From NCBI GenBank assembly GCA_965246935.1, contig CBDFGC010000019.1:186001-250000 (forward strand): 64,000 nt of DNA, read 5' to 3'. The position numbers and the translations under genes were made by a program. Positions 45,394 to 54,596 of this stretch are shown one piece after another (the stretch's first letter is position 1; each line of letters begins with the position of its first letter). The stretch comes from JAZKFT01 sp965246935 (GTDB lineage: Bacteria > Bacteroidota > Bacteroidia > Chitinophagales > Chitinophagaceae). Below the pieces are notes generated by a model. The model did no database searches, was not told the origin of the DNA, and saw only the letters and a list, made by a program, of their open reading frames with translations.

Positions 45394-45454
45394 CCTGCAG
45401 GCAAACAAACAAGGCTTCGTCGGGCTCGAAGAGCCAACGATGAAGCCGATGTTG
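45394..45454 (+). repeat. attC-like site M (minimal, about 60 bp)
   Basis: Left core CCTGCAGGCAAAC is the complement of the cassette start GTTGCCTGCAAG (44853) with one extra A. Left arm GGCTTCGTCGGGCTC and right arm GAGCCAACGATGAAGCC fold with a four-base GAA-type loop region. It is the shortest site here, close to the ~60-bp attC of mobile integrons. GTTG at 45451. Confidence 0.72.
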
Positions 45455-45694
45455 TACGGAAGCTGCTGGTAGAGGGTAATCTAAGCTATGGGGTTTGCGT
45501 TTTTGAGGTAAGGGAAAAGCATCAACCTTGCCGTAAATGGCATGATGAAGATGTTTAATATGTAATGACGTGTTCCCATTTATCATTTTGTAACGGCAGC
45601 TGTAGCGGGCCGTTTTTTATTTTCGTTATTGCTGTAGCCGGTTTTAGGAGTGGCCGCCCATGGCAGTGCCAGACCCTCATTTGATAGTCGTTTT
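45455..45694. other. spacer between site M and the fused IS remnant
   Basis: No gene. It holds GGTTTTAGGAGTGGCCGCCC-type sequence and a CGGCAGC/GCGGGCCG element. It probably contains the 3' end of the inverted IS91-like remnant, but the end could not be placed since it does not match the tail of copies 1-3. Confidence 0.35.
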
Positions 45695-46930
45695 TTATTG
45701 TATGCATGCCAGCAGGTCTTTTGCCATTGCTTGCCAGTCGGCAGGTGGCCCCCGCCGGTTAAATACCATGATAGTAGCCATGGTGTCTTTTTTGCAGCAG
45801 GGGCACTGCTTTGCATGGTAGGCCTGTGGTGCAGCGCAGCCGGCCTGGGGCGGGGCTAGCGGGGGTAATTGCGCCTTTATCACCACACCATTCTGCTGCT
45901 TGCTGGTGCTGCTCAATATTCCATAATGCCGGATTCGTACAAAACCCTTTGGCAGGATGTGCTGGCTGAACCGGCGGATAAATTCCATGCCTTCCAGTTC
46001 CATCTCTTTTTTTACACCACCATGCCGGTAATCCTTGTAGCTAAAGGACACTTTCCCATCCGCAATATTCGTAATACGATGATTGCTGATAGCGATCTTA
46101 TGGGTGTAGCGTCCCAGATATTCCACCACATTGTGTGCACCCGAAAATGGCTTTTTGGCATAGATAACCCAGTTGTTTTTGTACAAAGCGCTGAGCAGTT
46201 CCCGGCTCATCTCCAATGGCAATGCCTCTTTAAGCTCCGCTATAAACCGGCCCCGGAATACCTGGCTCATCGCCTTTACATTTAAAAGATATTTACCATC
46301 GCTTCGGGCTGTCTTCCAGATGCCTTTTGCAGTAAGGCCACCACCCGGCACATTGCCCTCAAACAACCATTGCTGCGGCCGTAGCGCTTCCAGGTAAAGG
46401 CCGATGCCACGGATTAACAATACGCCTAATGGAAGGTAGCGATCCTTGCTACCCTTGCCACAACGTACATGCACCATGCCCCGAACCAGGTCCACATCCC
46501 TCACCCCTAATTTACGTACCTCCGAACAGCGAAGGCCACAACCATAGAGCAGGCTCAGTAACAGCCGGTGTTTGAGCAGATCGCAGCTTTTGATGAGCCG
46601 GCGCATCTCCTCGTGGTTGAGCACCACGGGCAGTTTGTTGTCATGGTCAATACCCGGCAGGCCGAACTGCTCGTAAGTAAGCCCCCGCAGTTTGCAGGCA
46701 TAGCGTAACCCATACACCGTGAACTTAAAAAAGGTGGCAGAGACGGTACCGCGGCTTTTTACCAGATGCAGGTAATCCATGACCTGTTCAGCATCCAGTT
46801 CTGTTGGAACACAGTCGTAGTGCAGGGCCAGGTGGGCCAGTTGACGTCCATAGTTGGTCAGCAGGCTATCGCTTTTTCCACTGATACTGATGGATCGCTC
46901 CAGGTCTTTGTACAATTGGGCGAAACCCAT
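45695..46930 (-). pseudogene. in-frame fusion of IS91-associated recombinase and transposase
   Basis: 411 codons in one open frame. Residues 1-198 are the N-terminal two thirds of a tyrosine recombinase (GCGLRCSE with R134, CGKGSKDRYLPLG with K159), ending where the HxxR/Tyr part should follow. Residues 199-411 are the C-terminal part of an IS91-type transposase (TAKGIWKTARSDGKYLLNVK, YLGRYTHKIAISNHR, CPCCKKD). Lost are the recombinase nucleophile and the transposase zinc domain and HPHIHC. An internal deletion of a related but distinct element explains it. Inverted relative to all other array genes. Almost surely not catalytically active, though it might still bind DNA. Confidence 0.85.
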
Positions 46931-47040
46931 TACTTTAGCACAGGCTTGTGCTACAATCGTTACCTAATCGGCCGAACGCTTACCAGGAAGGCCATTGGTA
47001 GTTGCTTGTTGCATAACATATCTATTTTAGATGAAATGCA

Positions 47041-47076
47041 AAAGAAAGCCACTGCAACTATGCAGCGGCTTTCTTT
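47041..47076. terminator. strong hairpin beside the fused IS remnant
   Basis: AAAGAAAGCC (47041-47050) pairs perfectly with GGCTTTCTTT (47067-47076), and the loop itself folds as CTGC-GCAG. It looks like a terminator or the left-end hairpin of the inverted element. The direction of action is unclear. Confidence 0.55.
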
Positions 47077-47084
47077 ACTACCGA

Positions 47085-47272
47085 AGGTTTAGTACAACAT
47101 GGGGTTTGGCGTTATTGGGGCAGGACGTTGTTAGCTTCGGCTGTAGGTCGCTATCAGCTTCGGTTTCAGCTCGACGTTATTAATTTAGCTTTAGTTCATA
47201 TCTTCAACTTTGTAAAAATATTGGTCTTTAGTTACGGGCTGGACGTTTTTCAAATACCGCCACGTCCGCCAA
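47085..47272 (+). repeat. attC-like site N, interrupted by a group II intron
   Basis: Left core TTTAGTACAAC shares 7 bases with the complement of the cassette start GTTGTACGGAA (45451). Left arm ATGGGGTTTGGCG; the right arm starts with CGCCACGTCCGCCAAG and is then broken by the intron. The rest (about CCCGTACCGTTAGC) resumes near 49148-49161. Joining CGCCAAG to CCCGTACCGTTAG gives the same pairing as in sites H and K. Confidence 0.65.
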
Positions 47273-47275
47273 GGA

Positions 47276-49156
47276 GTGCTGTGAATGATTAATTATAGTA
47301 TAGGTTAATCAATGCTGTATGAGAGATGATAGTAGGCCTATCGCAGCCGCTGTGCAAGCGGGGACTGCAAACCACCTCTCGGTGCCTGGATAGTAATTGA
47401 AAGGTGTTGAACGGAAAGAGGAAAAGGCTGTCTTCAACAGTCAGGTATGGGTAAGGGAGATGAACGAAAGTAAACCTGTGATGAAGTTGTGTGAGTGTGG
47501 TACATTTTGTCAAAACCCCGTTTTCTTGGCAACGGGTGATAACCATAGCGGCTACTTGCTTACCGGCTATGGGGCAAACGCAATTGAACAGGCATGAACC
47601 TTATCCAGGCTCTTATACGGAACTCAGGAAGTCCTTGTAAAATGCATAAGGGAACGGCACAAGCGGGCAATACCCGTGAGGCTTACAGTACCAATGTTTG
47701 CAAGGATGACGGATGTTGTTGTAGTAGTGAAGAAGTGCTTGTAATGAGCATGGAGCGAAGGACAACAGTTATACCGTTTAAATAATTTATCAACTTGAGC
47801 AATTAAGGATGAATGAACTATTTGAAACAAAATCAAGACCTATTCCCATAACCAAAGACATGGTACGGGAAGCCTACCGCAAAGTCAGCAGTAACAAAGG
47901 CAGTGCAGGGGTGGATGAGGAAGCGTTGGCGCAATTCAATGAAAACCTATCCAGGAACCTGTACAGGATTTGGAATAGAATGACAAGCGGCAGTTACTTT
48001 CCCCAACCGGTAAAAGAAGTTATGGTGCCCAAGTCTAATGGTGGCGAACGTAAACTGGGCATACCTACGGTAAGCGACAGGATAGCCCAGGAAGTAATCA
48101 GGGCTTACATAGAGCCAAGATTGGAGATGGTATTTTCAGCTAATTCTTACGGATACAGACCCAATAGAAGCGCACACCAGGCTATAGAAAAGGTGCGGGA
48201 AAACGTACGCAACTATGCCTGGGTAATAGATATGGACATCAAAAGCTTTTTCGATGAGGTAGATCACGAATTGCTAATGAAAGCCGTTGAGAAACATGTG
48301 CCGGAAAAATGGGTGCAGTTGTACATAAGGAGATGGCTGGAAGCGCCCGTTCAAAGCCGTGAAGGGTTAGTGCTTAGAAATGGGATCGGCACACCACAGG
48401 GTGGTGTGATCAGCCCCTTGCTTGCAAACCTGTTTCTGCATTATGTGCTGGACAAATGGATGGAAAAGCACTTTTCAGCTATAGCATACGTGCGTTATGC
48501 AGATGATGTGCTTGTGCATTGCATAAGTGAAGCACAAAGCCATTATGTATTAAGAGCCATAGAAACAAGGTTGGCAGCATGCAAGTTGCGTTTAAGTAAA
48601 GAGAAAACGAAAATTACCTATTGTCAGGACTACCGCAGGCCAGGGGTAAAAGGGTACGCAAAGAGCTTTGATTTTCTTGGATATTGTTTTAAACCAATGG
48701 CCAAAAAGTCGAATAGAGGCGGCGTATTCTTAGGCTTTGATTGTGAGATGAGCAAAGGAGCAAGAGGCCGGATAATAGACAATTGGAAGAAGACGAATTT
48801 TCACAGACAAACATCGCAAACGCTGCAAGCCATTGCAGCATCACTAAACCCGCAGATACGAGGGATTATCAACTACTATGGCAAATATAATATCTGGACA
48901 GTGGAAAGATTGTTCTATCATTTGGATTGTCGGATAGCCAAGTGGGTAAAGAATAAGTATAAGGGTGTAAGAAACAGTTACCTCAAAGCGAATGATTGGT
49001 TAAGAGAGATAAGATCAAACTTTCCCAATTTGTTTTATCATTGGGAGCTATTTCGAACTAACTGATTTGTATAACAAGAGCCGTGTGAAGGGAGACTTTC
49101 ACGCACGGTTCTGTGAGCGGCTGAAGCTGAAATGCTTTGGTCTACTCGACCCGTAC
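47276..49156 (+). ncRNA. group II intron (ribozyme with internal reverse transcriptase)
   Basis: A reverse transcriptase gene is followed by a domain V hairpin (49079-49113, GAGCCGTGTGAAGG to CACGCACGGTTC) and a domain VI-like helix ending CTACTCGACCC. The 5' end is near GTGCTGTG at 47276 and the 3' end near ...CCCGTAC at 49156; both edges are uncertain by about 10 bases. The ~500-nt domains I-IV precede the gene. It is inserted in the right arm of attC-like site N and reads in the array direction. Confidence 0.82.
47809..49065 (+). CDS. ltrA: group II intron reverse transcriptase/maturase
   Basis: 418 residues. RT blocks are complete: GVDEEAL, GGERKLGIPTVSDRIAQE, SYGYRPNRSAH, VIDMDIKSFFDEVDH, GTPQGGVISPLLANLFL and the catalytic RYADD (YADD at 230-233). 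The maturase domain X follows (NPQIRGIINYYGKYN). There is no C-terminal HNH endonuclease, as in classes that insert into single-stranded or hairpin DNA. It helps the intron splice and copies it into new sites. The start ATG at 47809 lies inside the presumed domain IV. Confidence 0.92.
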   Translation: MNELFETKSRPIPITKDMVREAYRKVSSNKGSAGVDEEALAQFNENLSRNLYRIWNRMTSGSYFPQPVKEVMVPKSNGGERKLGIPTVSDRIAQEVIRAYIEPRLEMVFSANSYGYRPNRSAHQAIEKVRENVRNYAWVIDMDIKSFFDEVDHELLMKAVEKHVPEKWVQLYIRRWLEAPVQSREGLVLRNGIGTPQGGVISPLLANLFLHYVLDKWMEKHFSAIAYVRYADDVLVHCISEAQSHYVLRAIETRLAACKLRLSKEKTKITYCQDYRRPGVKGYAKSFDFLGYCFKPMAKKSNRGGVFLGFDCEMSKGARGRIIDNWKKTNFHRQTSQTLQAIAASLNPQIRGIINYYGKYNIWTVERLFYHLDCRIAKWVKNKYKGVRNSYLKANDWLREIRSNFPNLFYHWELFRTN

Positions 49157-49157
49157 C

Positions 49158-49286
49158 GTTAGCGGCAACCTTTTCGGCACACTGTTAACTTGAAAATGAC
49201 TGTAAGTAATTAACTTTGACAAACGAAGTAAATGGACGATGCAAACTGCTTAGAGTAAGTAAAATTAATTACACAAAATAAATATT
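49158..49286 (+). other. start of the last unit after the intron
   Basis: Begins GTTAGCGGCAACC instead of GTTG. Its leader (CACACTGTTAACTTGAAAAT) is like the leader of cassette K near 39568 (CGACACTGCTAACTTGAAAC). No closing palindrome follows the two genes, so the array appears to end or be truncated here. Confidence 0.45.
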
Positions 49287-49856
49287 ATGCGGAAATTGAA
49301 ATTACAAATGAGTATGTCTGTAGATGGTTTTGTTGCCAGAACAACCGGTGAACAGGATTGGATAGAATGGAATCAGGACGATGAGTTTAAAAAGCATTAT
49401 CAGAACGATTTAATAGACTCCGTTGATACCATTCTTATGGGTAGAAAAATGACAGAAGAATTTATTTCTTATTGGGAAAATGTGGTAAATAATCAACCCG
49501 ATAGTCCTGAGTTTCCGTTTGCACAAAAACTGGTTAATATTCCGAAAATAGTTTTCAGTAAAACGATTACAACCATTGCAGGAAAAAACACAAGAGTAGA
49601 AAATGGCGATTTAGTAACTGAAGTAAATAATCTCAAAAATAAAAATGGAAAGAACATTCTTGTTTATGGTGGTGCAGGTTTTGTTTCATCACTTATCAAT
49701 AACAATCTGATTGACGAGTTTAATTTATTTGTTAACCATACTGCAATTGGAAATGGTTTGAAAATTTTTACTGACACAACAAAACTAAAGCTCACAAACA
49801 GCAAATCGTATAAGTGCGGAGTAGTTGTTAATCAATATAAGCCCGATCATAGATAA
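49287..49856 (+). CDS. dihydrofolate-reductase-like (RibD C-terminal) protein
   Basis: 189 residues of the RibD C-terminal/DHFR-like fold: LKLQMSMSVDGFVARTTGEQ, DTILMGRKMTEEFISYW, PKIVFSKT, ILVYGGAGFVSSLI and IDEFNLFVNHTAIGNGLKIF. Members bind NAD(P)H and reduce small substrates; most, like this, have unknown substrates and are not true folate enzymes. The A+T-rich composition matches the cassettes. A START-like gene follows 10 bp downstream, an arrangement often seen for such pairs. Confidence 0.88.
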   Translation: MRKLKLQMSMSVDGFVARTTGEQDWIEWNQDDEFKKHYQNDLIDSVDTILMGRKMTEEFISYWENVVNNQPDSPEFPFAQKLVNIPKIVFSKTITTIAGKNTRVENGDLVTEVNNLKNKNGKNILVYGGAGFVSSLINNNLIDEFNLFVNHTAIGNGLKIFTDTTKLKLTNSKSYKCGVVVNQYKPDHR

Positions 49857-49866
49857 ATTTTATATT

Positions 49867-50322
49867 ATGGAATCAAATAATCTAATTGCAAAAACAGAAG
49901 CAACCATTAACACGACTGTTACTAAAGTTTGGGATGCACTTATTAATCCCGATACCATCAAGAAATACATGTTCGGAACAACTGTTACTTCTGATTGGAA
50001 AGAAGGAAGCAAAATAACCTGGGCAGGCGAACAGCAAGGAAAGCCTTATGAAGACAAAGGTGAAATTCTTGCGATCATCCCTGAAAAGAAGTTACAATAT
50101 AGCCATTTTAGCCCGCTTTCAGGGATGGCTGACATACCCGAAAACTTTCATACGGTTACCATTGATCTGTCCGGCCAGGACGGCAACACCTTCATTTCTT
50201 TAACGCAGGATAAAAATGCTACAGAACAGGCACGGGAACATTCGGAAAAGAATTGGGCAATGATGTTGACAGCACTTAAAAAACTCCTTGAAGAAGGCGG
50301 TAAGCAGGAAAAAAATGATTAG
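49867..50322 (+). CDS. SRPBCC (AHSA1/START-like) domain protein
   Basis: 151 residues from ATG 49867: KTEATINTTVTKVWDALINP, SDWKEGSKITWAGEQQGKPY and SEKNWAMMLTALKKLLE are typical of the AHSA1-type SRPBCC family, which forms a hydrophobic ligand pocket. Function unknown. It is 10 bp behind the DHFR-like gene, probably in one transcript, and convergent with the DUF305 gene. Confidence 0.85.
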   Translation: MESNNLIAKTEATINTTVTKVWDALINPDTIKKYMFGTTVTSDWKEGSKITWAGEQQGKPYEDKGEILAIIPEKKLQYSHFSPLSGMADIPENFHTVTIDLSGQDGNTFISLTQDKNATEQAREHSEKNWAMMLTALKKLLEEGGKQEKND

Positions 50323-50335
50323 TAAAGTACGAGAA

Positions 50336-50440
50336 ACAAGTTGAACAGAAAGCTGAAAATAGTTAGCAGAAAATCTCCGGGAAAATTTCTATAAGTACCC
50401 TGCTGTTGTACTCCTTTCAACTGCCTTCCGTTCAACTTGT
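50336..50440. terminator. inverted repeat between convergent genes
   Basis: ACAAGTTGAAC (50336-50346) and GTTCAACTTGT (50430-50440) are perfect complements. A smaller hairpin around CTCCGGGAAAAT lies between. It may be a bidirectional transcription end, or the decayed edge of the array. Confidence 0.45.
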
Positions 50441-50486
50441 GTCTACGCTTTTCCTTACAAACAACTAATGAAAGTTTCGCCCTTTA

Positions 50487-51182
50487 TCATTTTACAGTGG
50501 CAAGCCATTTTTTGAATCCTGCAACTTCCTTTTTGTCATCCTCCTCCATTGCTTTCGCCATATTTTTAAGTTCCGTGTGGTGACCATGCGCAATTTCATC
50601 TTCCGATAATCGGATGGCATTTTCATGGTGTGCCAGCATCAACATTACATAGTCCTTATCGGCATTACCGGTTGGGGACATGCTCATCATTTTAGCCGTC
50701 AGGGCACTCAGGTCATCGCTTAGTTCGTGGTGTGCACCATCAGCATGTGTGTGATTAGCATCATCCGGTTTTTTATGGTCGGCAGAAGTCGTATCGTGAC
50801 CAGCCAGGAATTTTTTTAGATTTTCAATCTCTGCTGTGTGATCGGTCACCATACGTTGTGCCATGGCTTTGATTTCCGGCTCTACTAATTTGGGCACGGC
50901 CATTTTACTTACATCCAGTGCGCCCTGATGGTTTACAATCATTACGTTAGCAAAATCCTGGTCAAAATCGCCGCTCAGGTGCATGGCTTTTATTTTTTCC
51001 GTCATAGTGTTTACCGGCCCCATCATACCGGTATCCGTTGTTGGTGCAGCAGTGCCTGTATCTGTGTTGATGGCTGCTGTAGCTGAATCCTTTTTCTCTG
51101 TAGTGGTTGTGCCATCATTACAGGCAGTAAGCACATACATGGTTCCTGCGGCAACTAAGGCCAGCACTAATTTCTTATTCAT
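50487..51182 (-). CDS. DUF305 lipoprotein
   Basis: 231 residues. Lipoprotein signal (VLALVAAGTMYVLTACND, lipobox LTAC), a Thr/Ala-rich linker, then two DUF305 four-helix units: FANVMIVNHQGALDVSKMAV with ITDHTAEIENL-like spacing, and DYVMLMLAHHENAIRLSEDE. The paired His in NHQGA and AHHENA are conserved and might bind metal. A His-rich stretch (HTHADGAHH) links the two. It sits beside DUF4198 and a TonB receptor, which supports a role in metal handling. Anchored to the outer or inner membrane facing the periplasm. Confidence 0.85.
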   Translation of the reverse strand: MNKKLVLALVAAGTMYVLTACNDGTTTTEKKDSATAAINTDTGTAAPTTDTGMMGPVNTMTEKIKAMHLSGDFDQDFANVMIVNHQGALDVSKMAVPKLVEPEIKAMAQRMVTDHTAEIENLKKFLAGHDTTSADHKKPDDANHTHADGAHHELSDDLSALTAKMMSMSPTGNADKDYVMLMLAHHENAIRLSEDEIAHGHHTELKNMAKAMEEDDKKEVAGFKKWLATVK

Positions 51183-51282
51183 AGTTAAAGATTTAATTTG
51201 AAGTAAAATAAAGAAAAGAATTAATTTTAATTGCCTGGTAGGTATTAAGTAGCCGAATGGTGAAAACTAATCTTTACAATAG

Positions 51283-52086
51283 CTATTGCTCCATACCAAA
51301 ACTGTAAGATGCCCAAAAACTTTCCCAATCACTATCTGCCTTATCGGTGCTGGGTATCATGTGGGTAGCATGAATGAGCCACTCACCTTTGCGGCTGAGT
51401 TTAAAACTACAGATACCTTTTGCATTGGTACGGCTGGTTTGCTCAATAGCCGCCAGGCTGCCGGTTCGGTTACGGGCAGTAATTACCTTATTAGGTAGTG
51501 GCTTGCCCATAAAAAATACCTGCACCTGAAGCATATCGTCTTTTTTTAATAAATAGGGATTGTTCAAAAAAACGATTTCCATATTTTGGCCAAGCACTTT
51601 TTTGTAAACACTATCATTGGCATTGGCAGTACCGCTAAGCACCAGCGATTTTATGTACCGGCTATACCGTTCCCTTTGTGGTTTGTTCATCGCCTCTTTC
51701 GGAACAGTAATGTTCTCCAGATGATCCTCTTTCAGGTATTCGATAAACTTTCCTGTTTCCATTACATGTGGCGTATTATTCCTTTCCAGCACCATCAAAC
51801 CCAGGCCATCAAAATCCACTGTTCTTTCTACCATCGGCAACGTTCCATCCGGCGTAGCGGCCAGCAAATCCAGGATGCCTGCATTGTGCAATAATTGAAA
51901 CCGGATGGTTTTATTTATTTGCATAGGCCGCTCCAATTGCACATTCATCCCATCGGCTACAAATAAATGCACTTCGAGTGTGTCGCCTTTTTTAACCTTA
52001 TAATGATAAGCCGATAAAAAGTATTCATGCGCAAAGACTACCGTACAACAGCATATTGAAAAGAGTAAAATAAATAATTTTTTCAT
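51283..52086 (-). CDS. exported DUF4198 protein
   Basis: 267 residues with a signal peptide (MKKLFILLFSICCCTVVFAH). The mature N-terminus begins HEYFLSAYHYKVKKGDTLEV, the usual HE(F/Y)-start of DUF4198, followed by a CNA-B-like C-terminal domain (GKPLPNKVITARNRTGSL, KGICSFKLSRKGEWLIHATH). DUF4198 proteins are linked to nickel, cobalt or copper uptake. The start is 16 bp downstream of the TonB receptor stop, so it belongs to the same operon. Confidence 0.82.
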   Translation of the reverse strand: MKKLFILLFSICCCTVVFAHEYFLSAYHYKVKKGDTLEVHLFVADGMNVQLERPMQINKTIRFQLLHNAGILDLLAATPDGTLPMVERTVDFDGLGLMVLERNNTPHVMETGKFIEYLKEDHLENITVPKEAMNKPQRERYSRYIKSLVLSGTANANDSVYKKVLGQNMEIVFLNNPYLLKKDDMLQVQVFFMGKPLPNKVITARNRTGSLAAIEQTSRTNAKGICSFKLSRKGEWLIHATHMIPSTDKADSDWESFWASYSFGMEQ

Positions 52087-52101
52087 GGGTAGGGGAGCAG
52101 T

Positions 52102-54460
52102 TTATTTAATAAGATAGTTGATACCAACCCGAACATTGATTGGATTTCCTAAAGAAGCATAAGGTATGCGGGAAAGGCCACCATTAAAATAACGTTGGTT
52201 AGTCAGGTTATAAATATTAGTCTGGATGGTAAAGCGTTTTACTTCATAATTCAACGCAGCATCCAGCACGGTAGATTCAGGTACCAGGTATTTTTGCGTT
52301 GAAATATTACCCACCTGATCGCTGGTATAGCGGCCTCCAAACCCGATACCTAATCCTTTTAAGATTGTTTTAGAAAACTGGTAATTGAACCAGATGTTGG
52401 CAATGTTGCGGGGTGCATTGGTAAACCGATAGCCTTTTTTACTAATACTGTTATCTACAGAAACCGTATGCTCGTTGTAAGCATACCCGCCAATAATGCT
52501 CAGGCTTTTTATATTACCCTGAATAGTAATTTCAAACCCGTGGCTATGGGTGCCATCTACCACCGCCTGCTGATTAGGATTAGCTGTAGTAGGCGCTGCC
52601 ACTAATATGTTTTGATATTTAATATCGTAAACGGCAAGCATGGTCGAAAGCTGGTTATTGAAAAAATCTCCTTTATAGCCACCCTCAAATTGTTTTGCAG
52701 TACGTGGCGGAAAAGGCCCGCCGGCACTGGTGCGGTTAGATAATTGCGGGCTGAACGATTTATTATAACTGCCGTAAAAAGAGATGTTAGGCTTCAAGAG
52801 GTACACCAAACCTACACGGGGTATCCATGCTGAAGCATCTGATTGATCTCCCTGCAAATCATCTCTTGCAGATAGCGGCGTTTGTACCAGTTTGTAATCA
52901 TCATGCCGTAGGGAAAGCAGCAACCGGAGTTTCCATAAACTAACCTGATCCTGCAGGTAACCACCGGTAAGTTTTATGGTTTGTTTGTTATCATCATAAT
53001 AATCGGTAGGTTTTGCTACAGGTATATCATTGGTATAACTGGGGTTGAAAATAGAGATGCGGGTACTGGGCGAGTTGCGATAATCATTTTTGTACCAGCC
53101 AAAATTATTGTAATCAATACCAGCCAACAGGCTATGCTTTATCTTACCTGTGCTCGCTTTATAATTCGCATAAGCAGTTGTTTGAAAACTATACTGATCA
53201 TAATCCCATATTTCATAACTACGGCTGATAGAATCGTTGCGTATTTGCCCGCTGACCACATGGTCGGCAAAATTGAATTTATTACGGATGTAACGTTGTA
53301 CTATGTTCAGGGAAAGCTTATCGCTGAACTGTTTGCTAAAGCTGAACACTGCTGAAGTATTCTTTGTTTTACCAAAATCAGTAGGGCTTTGTATCGTTAA
53401 TTCCTTAGGATAAAAATTAAAATCATACGTTCCATCAGCATTGGTTTTTACAAAAGTACCACGGTCATACTGGTGCACAGCTTTGGCGTATGCATAATTC
53501 ACTTCCAGGTTAAGACTGGTTTTTTGATTAAACTGGTAGGTAAGGGATGGGGCAATAAAATAATTCTCTTTTTTCTGCTGGTTGCGAAAGCTATTGGTAC
53601 GGTCGTAGCCGGCAATAAGGCGGTACAACAATTTTTTATTTTTGGAAATGGTACCGGTGGCATCAGCGCTAAACCTGGCCATATTCCAGGCACCATATGA
53701 TGCATTAAATTCAAAAGCGTTTATCGGTTAAAGGCTTCCTTGTTACAAAATTGATCGTACCGCCGGGGATACCTTCGCTAAACAAAACAGATGCCGGGCC
53801 ACGCAGTACTTCTACTCTGTCAATGTTATACAGCAGCGGCGCCTGGCTCCACAAATACAAATTTCCTCTAATGCCATTAAACGTAATAAAGCTGGCGTCG
53901 AAAGGATAATAACCAGTAAAGCCCCGCAGGCTGAATGCACCCATGTCGTTATTTGCTTTTACGCCGGTCATCACTTTGCTTATTTCATTCAGGGTAAATG
54001 CCTGCCGGTCTGCAATTACCTGCTGGCTGATGATTTGTGCTGACTGGGGCACTTCGATTACAGGTGCATCGGTACGGGTAGTTAGTGAGGTGTTATTTTG
54101 CTTATAGCCCTCCTGTTTCCCCATCACTATTACATTTTGCAATTCCTGTTTATTTTCTGATAGTTGCAGGTCAAGGTTAGCCGTTTTCCCGGCTTCTACT
54201 TTTATTTTTTTACTGGTAGCTGCGTAGCCGGTGCTGGAAGCTACAATTACATAATTACCCGGCGGCACATTGCTGATGGTAAAATATCCGTCCCTGTTGG
54301 TAACACTGCCCAAAGTGGTATTCTGCAGGGTAATGCTGACATCCGGTAGCGGTTCATTTTTAAAAGATACGATGCGGCCTTTAATAGTAGCGGAGGGGGA
54401 TTGTGCCAGTAGATGAAAGCTCGTAAATAGTAAGATTAGCAGTGATGAAATTGTTTTCAT
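52102..54460 (-). pseudogene. TonB-dependent siderophore-type receptor with one frameshift
   Basis: Signal peptide, a carboxypeptidase-like regulatory domain (IKGRIVSFKNEPLPDVSITL, GYFTISNVPPGNYVIVA), then the plug (EVPQSAQIISQQVIADRQ, RVEVLRGPASVLFSEGIPGG), break off at 53711. The barrel continues in another frame from about 53705 (YGAWNMARFSADATG) to 52102 (NPINVRVGINYLIK). Removing one T from the CTTTT run near 53717 joins DKRFEFNASYG. So this is probably one ~786-residue receptor, disrupted or mis-sequenced. With DUF4198 downstream the substrate is more likely a metal chelate than a sugar. Confidence 0.82.
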
Positions 54461-54596
54461 TCTTTTTGTTTAGTGGGGTTATAAATAGGAATTGTCTTGT
54501 AAAATGTTGAGTCCGTAATAATTAAACAGGTGGCTAATGATAAAAATCGGAGCGGCAAAACGCTTCACTAATAGCATAAAAAATTAAGCAAAAGGA

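Noticed and set aside
47809..49065. Retron or defence-associated reverse transcriptase
   Set aside because: A maturase domain X and a downstream group II domain V/VI hairpin identify a group II intron.
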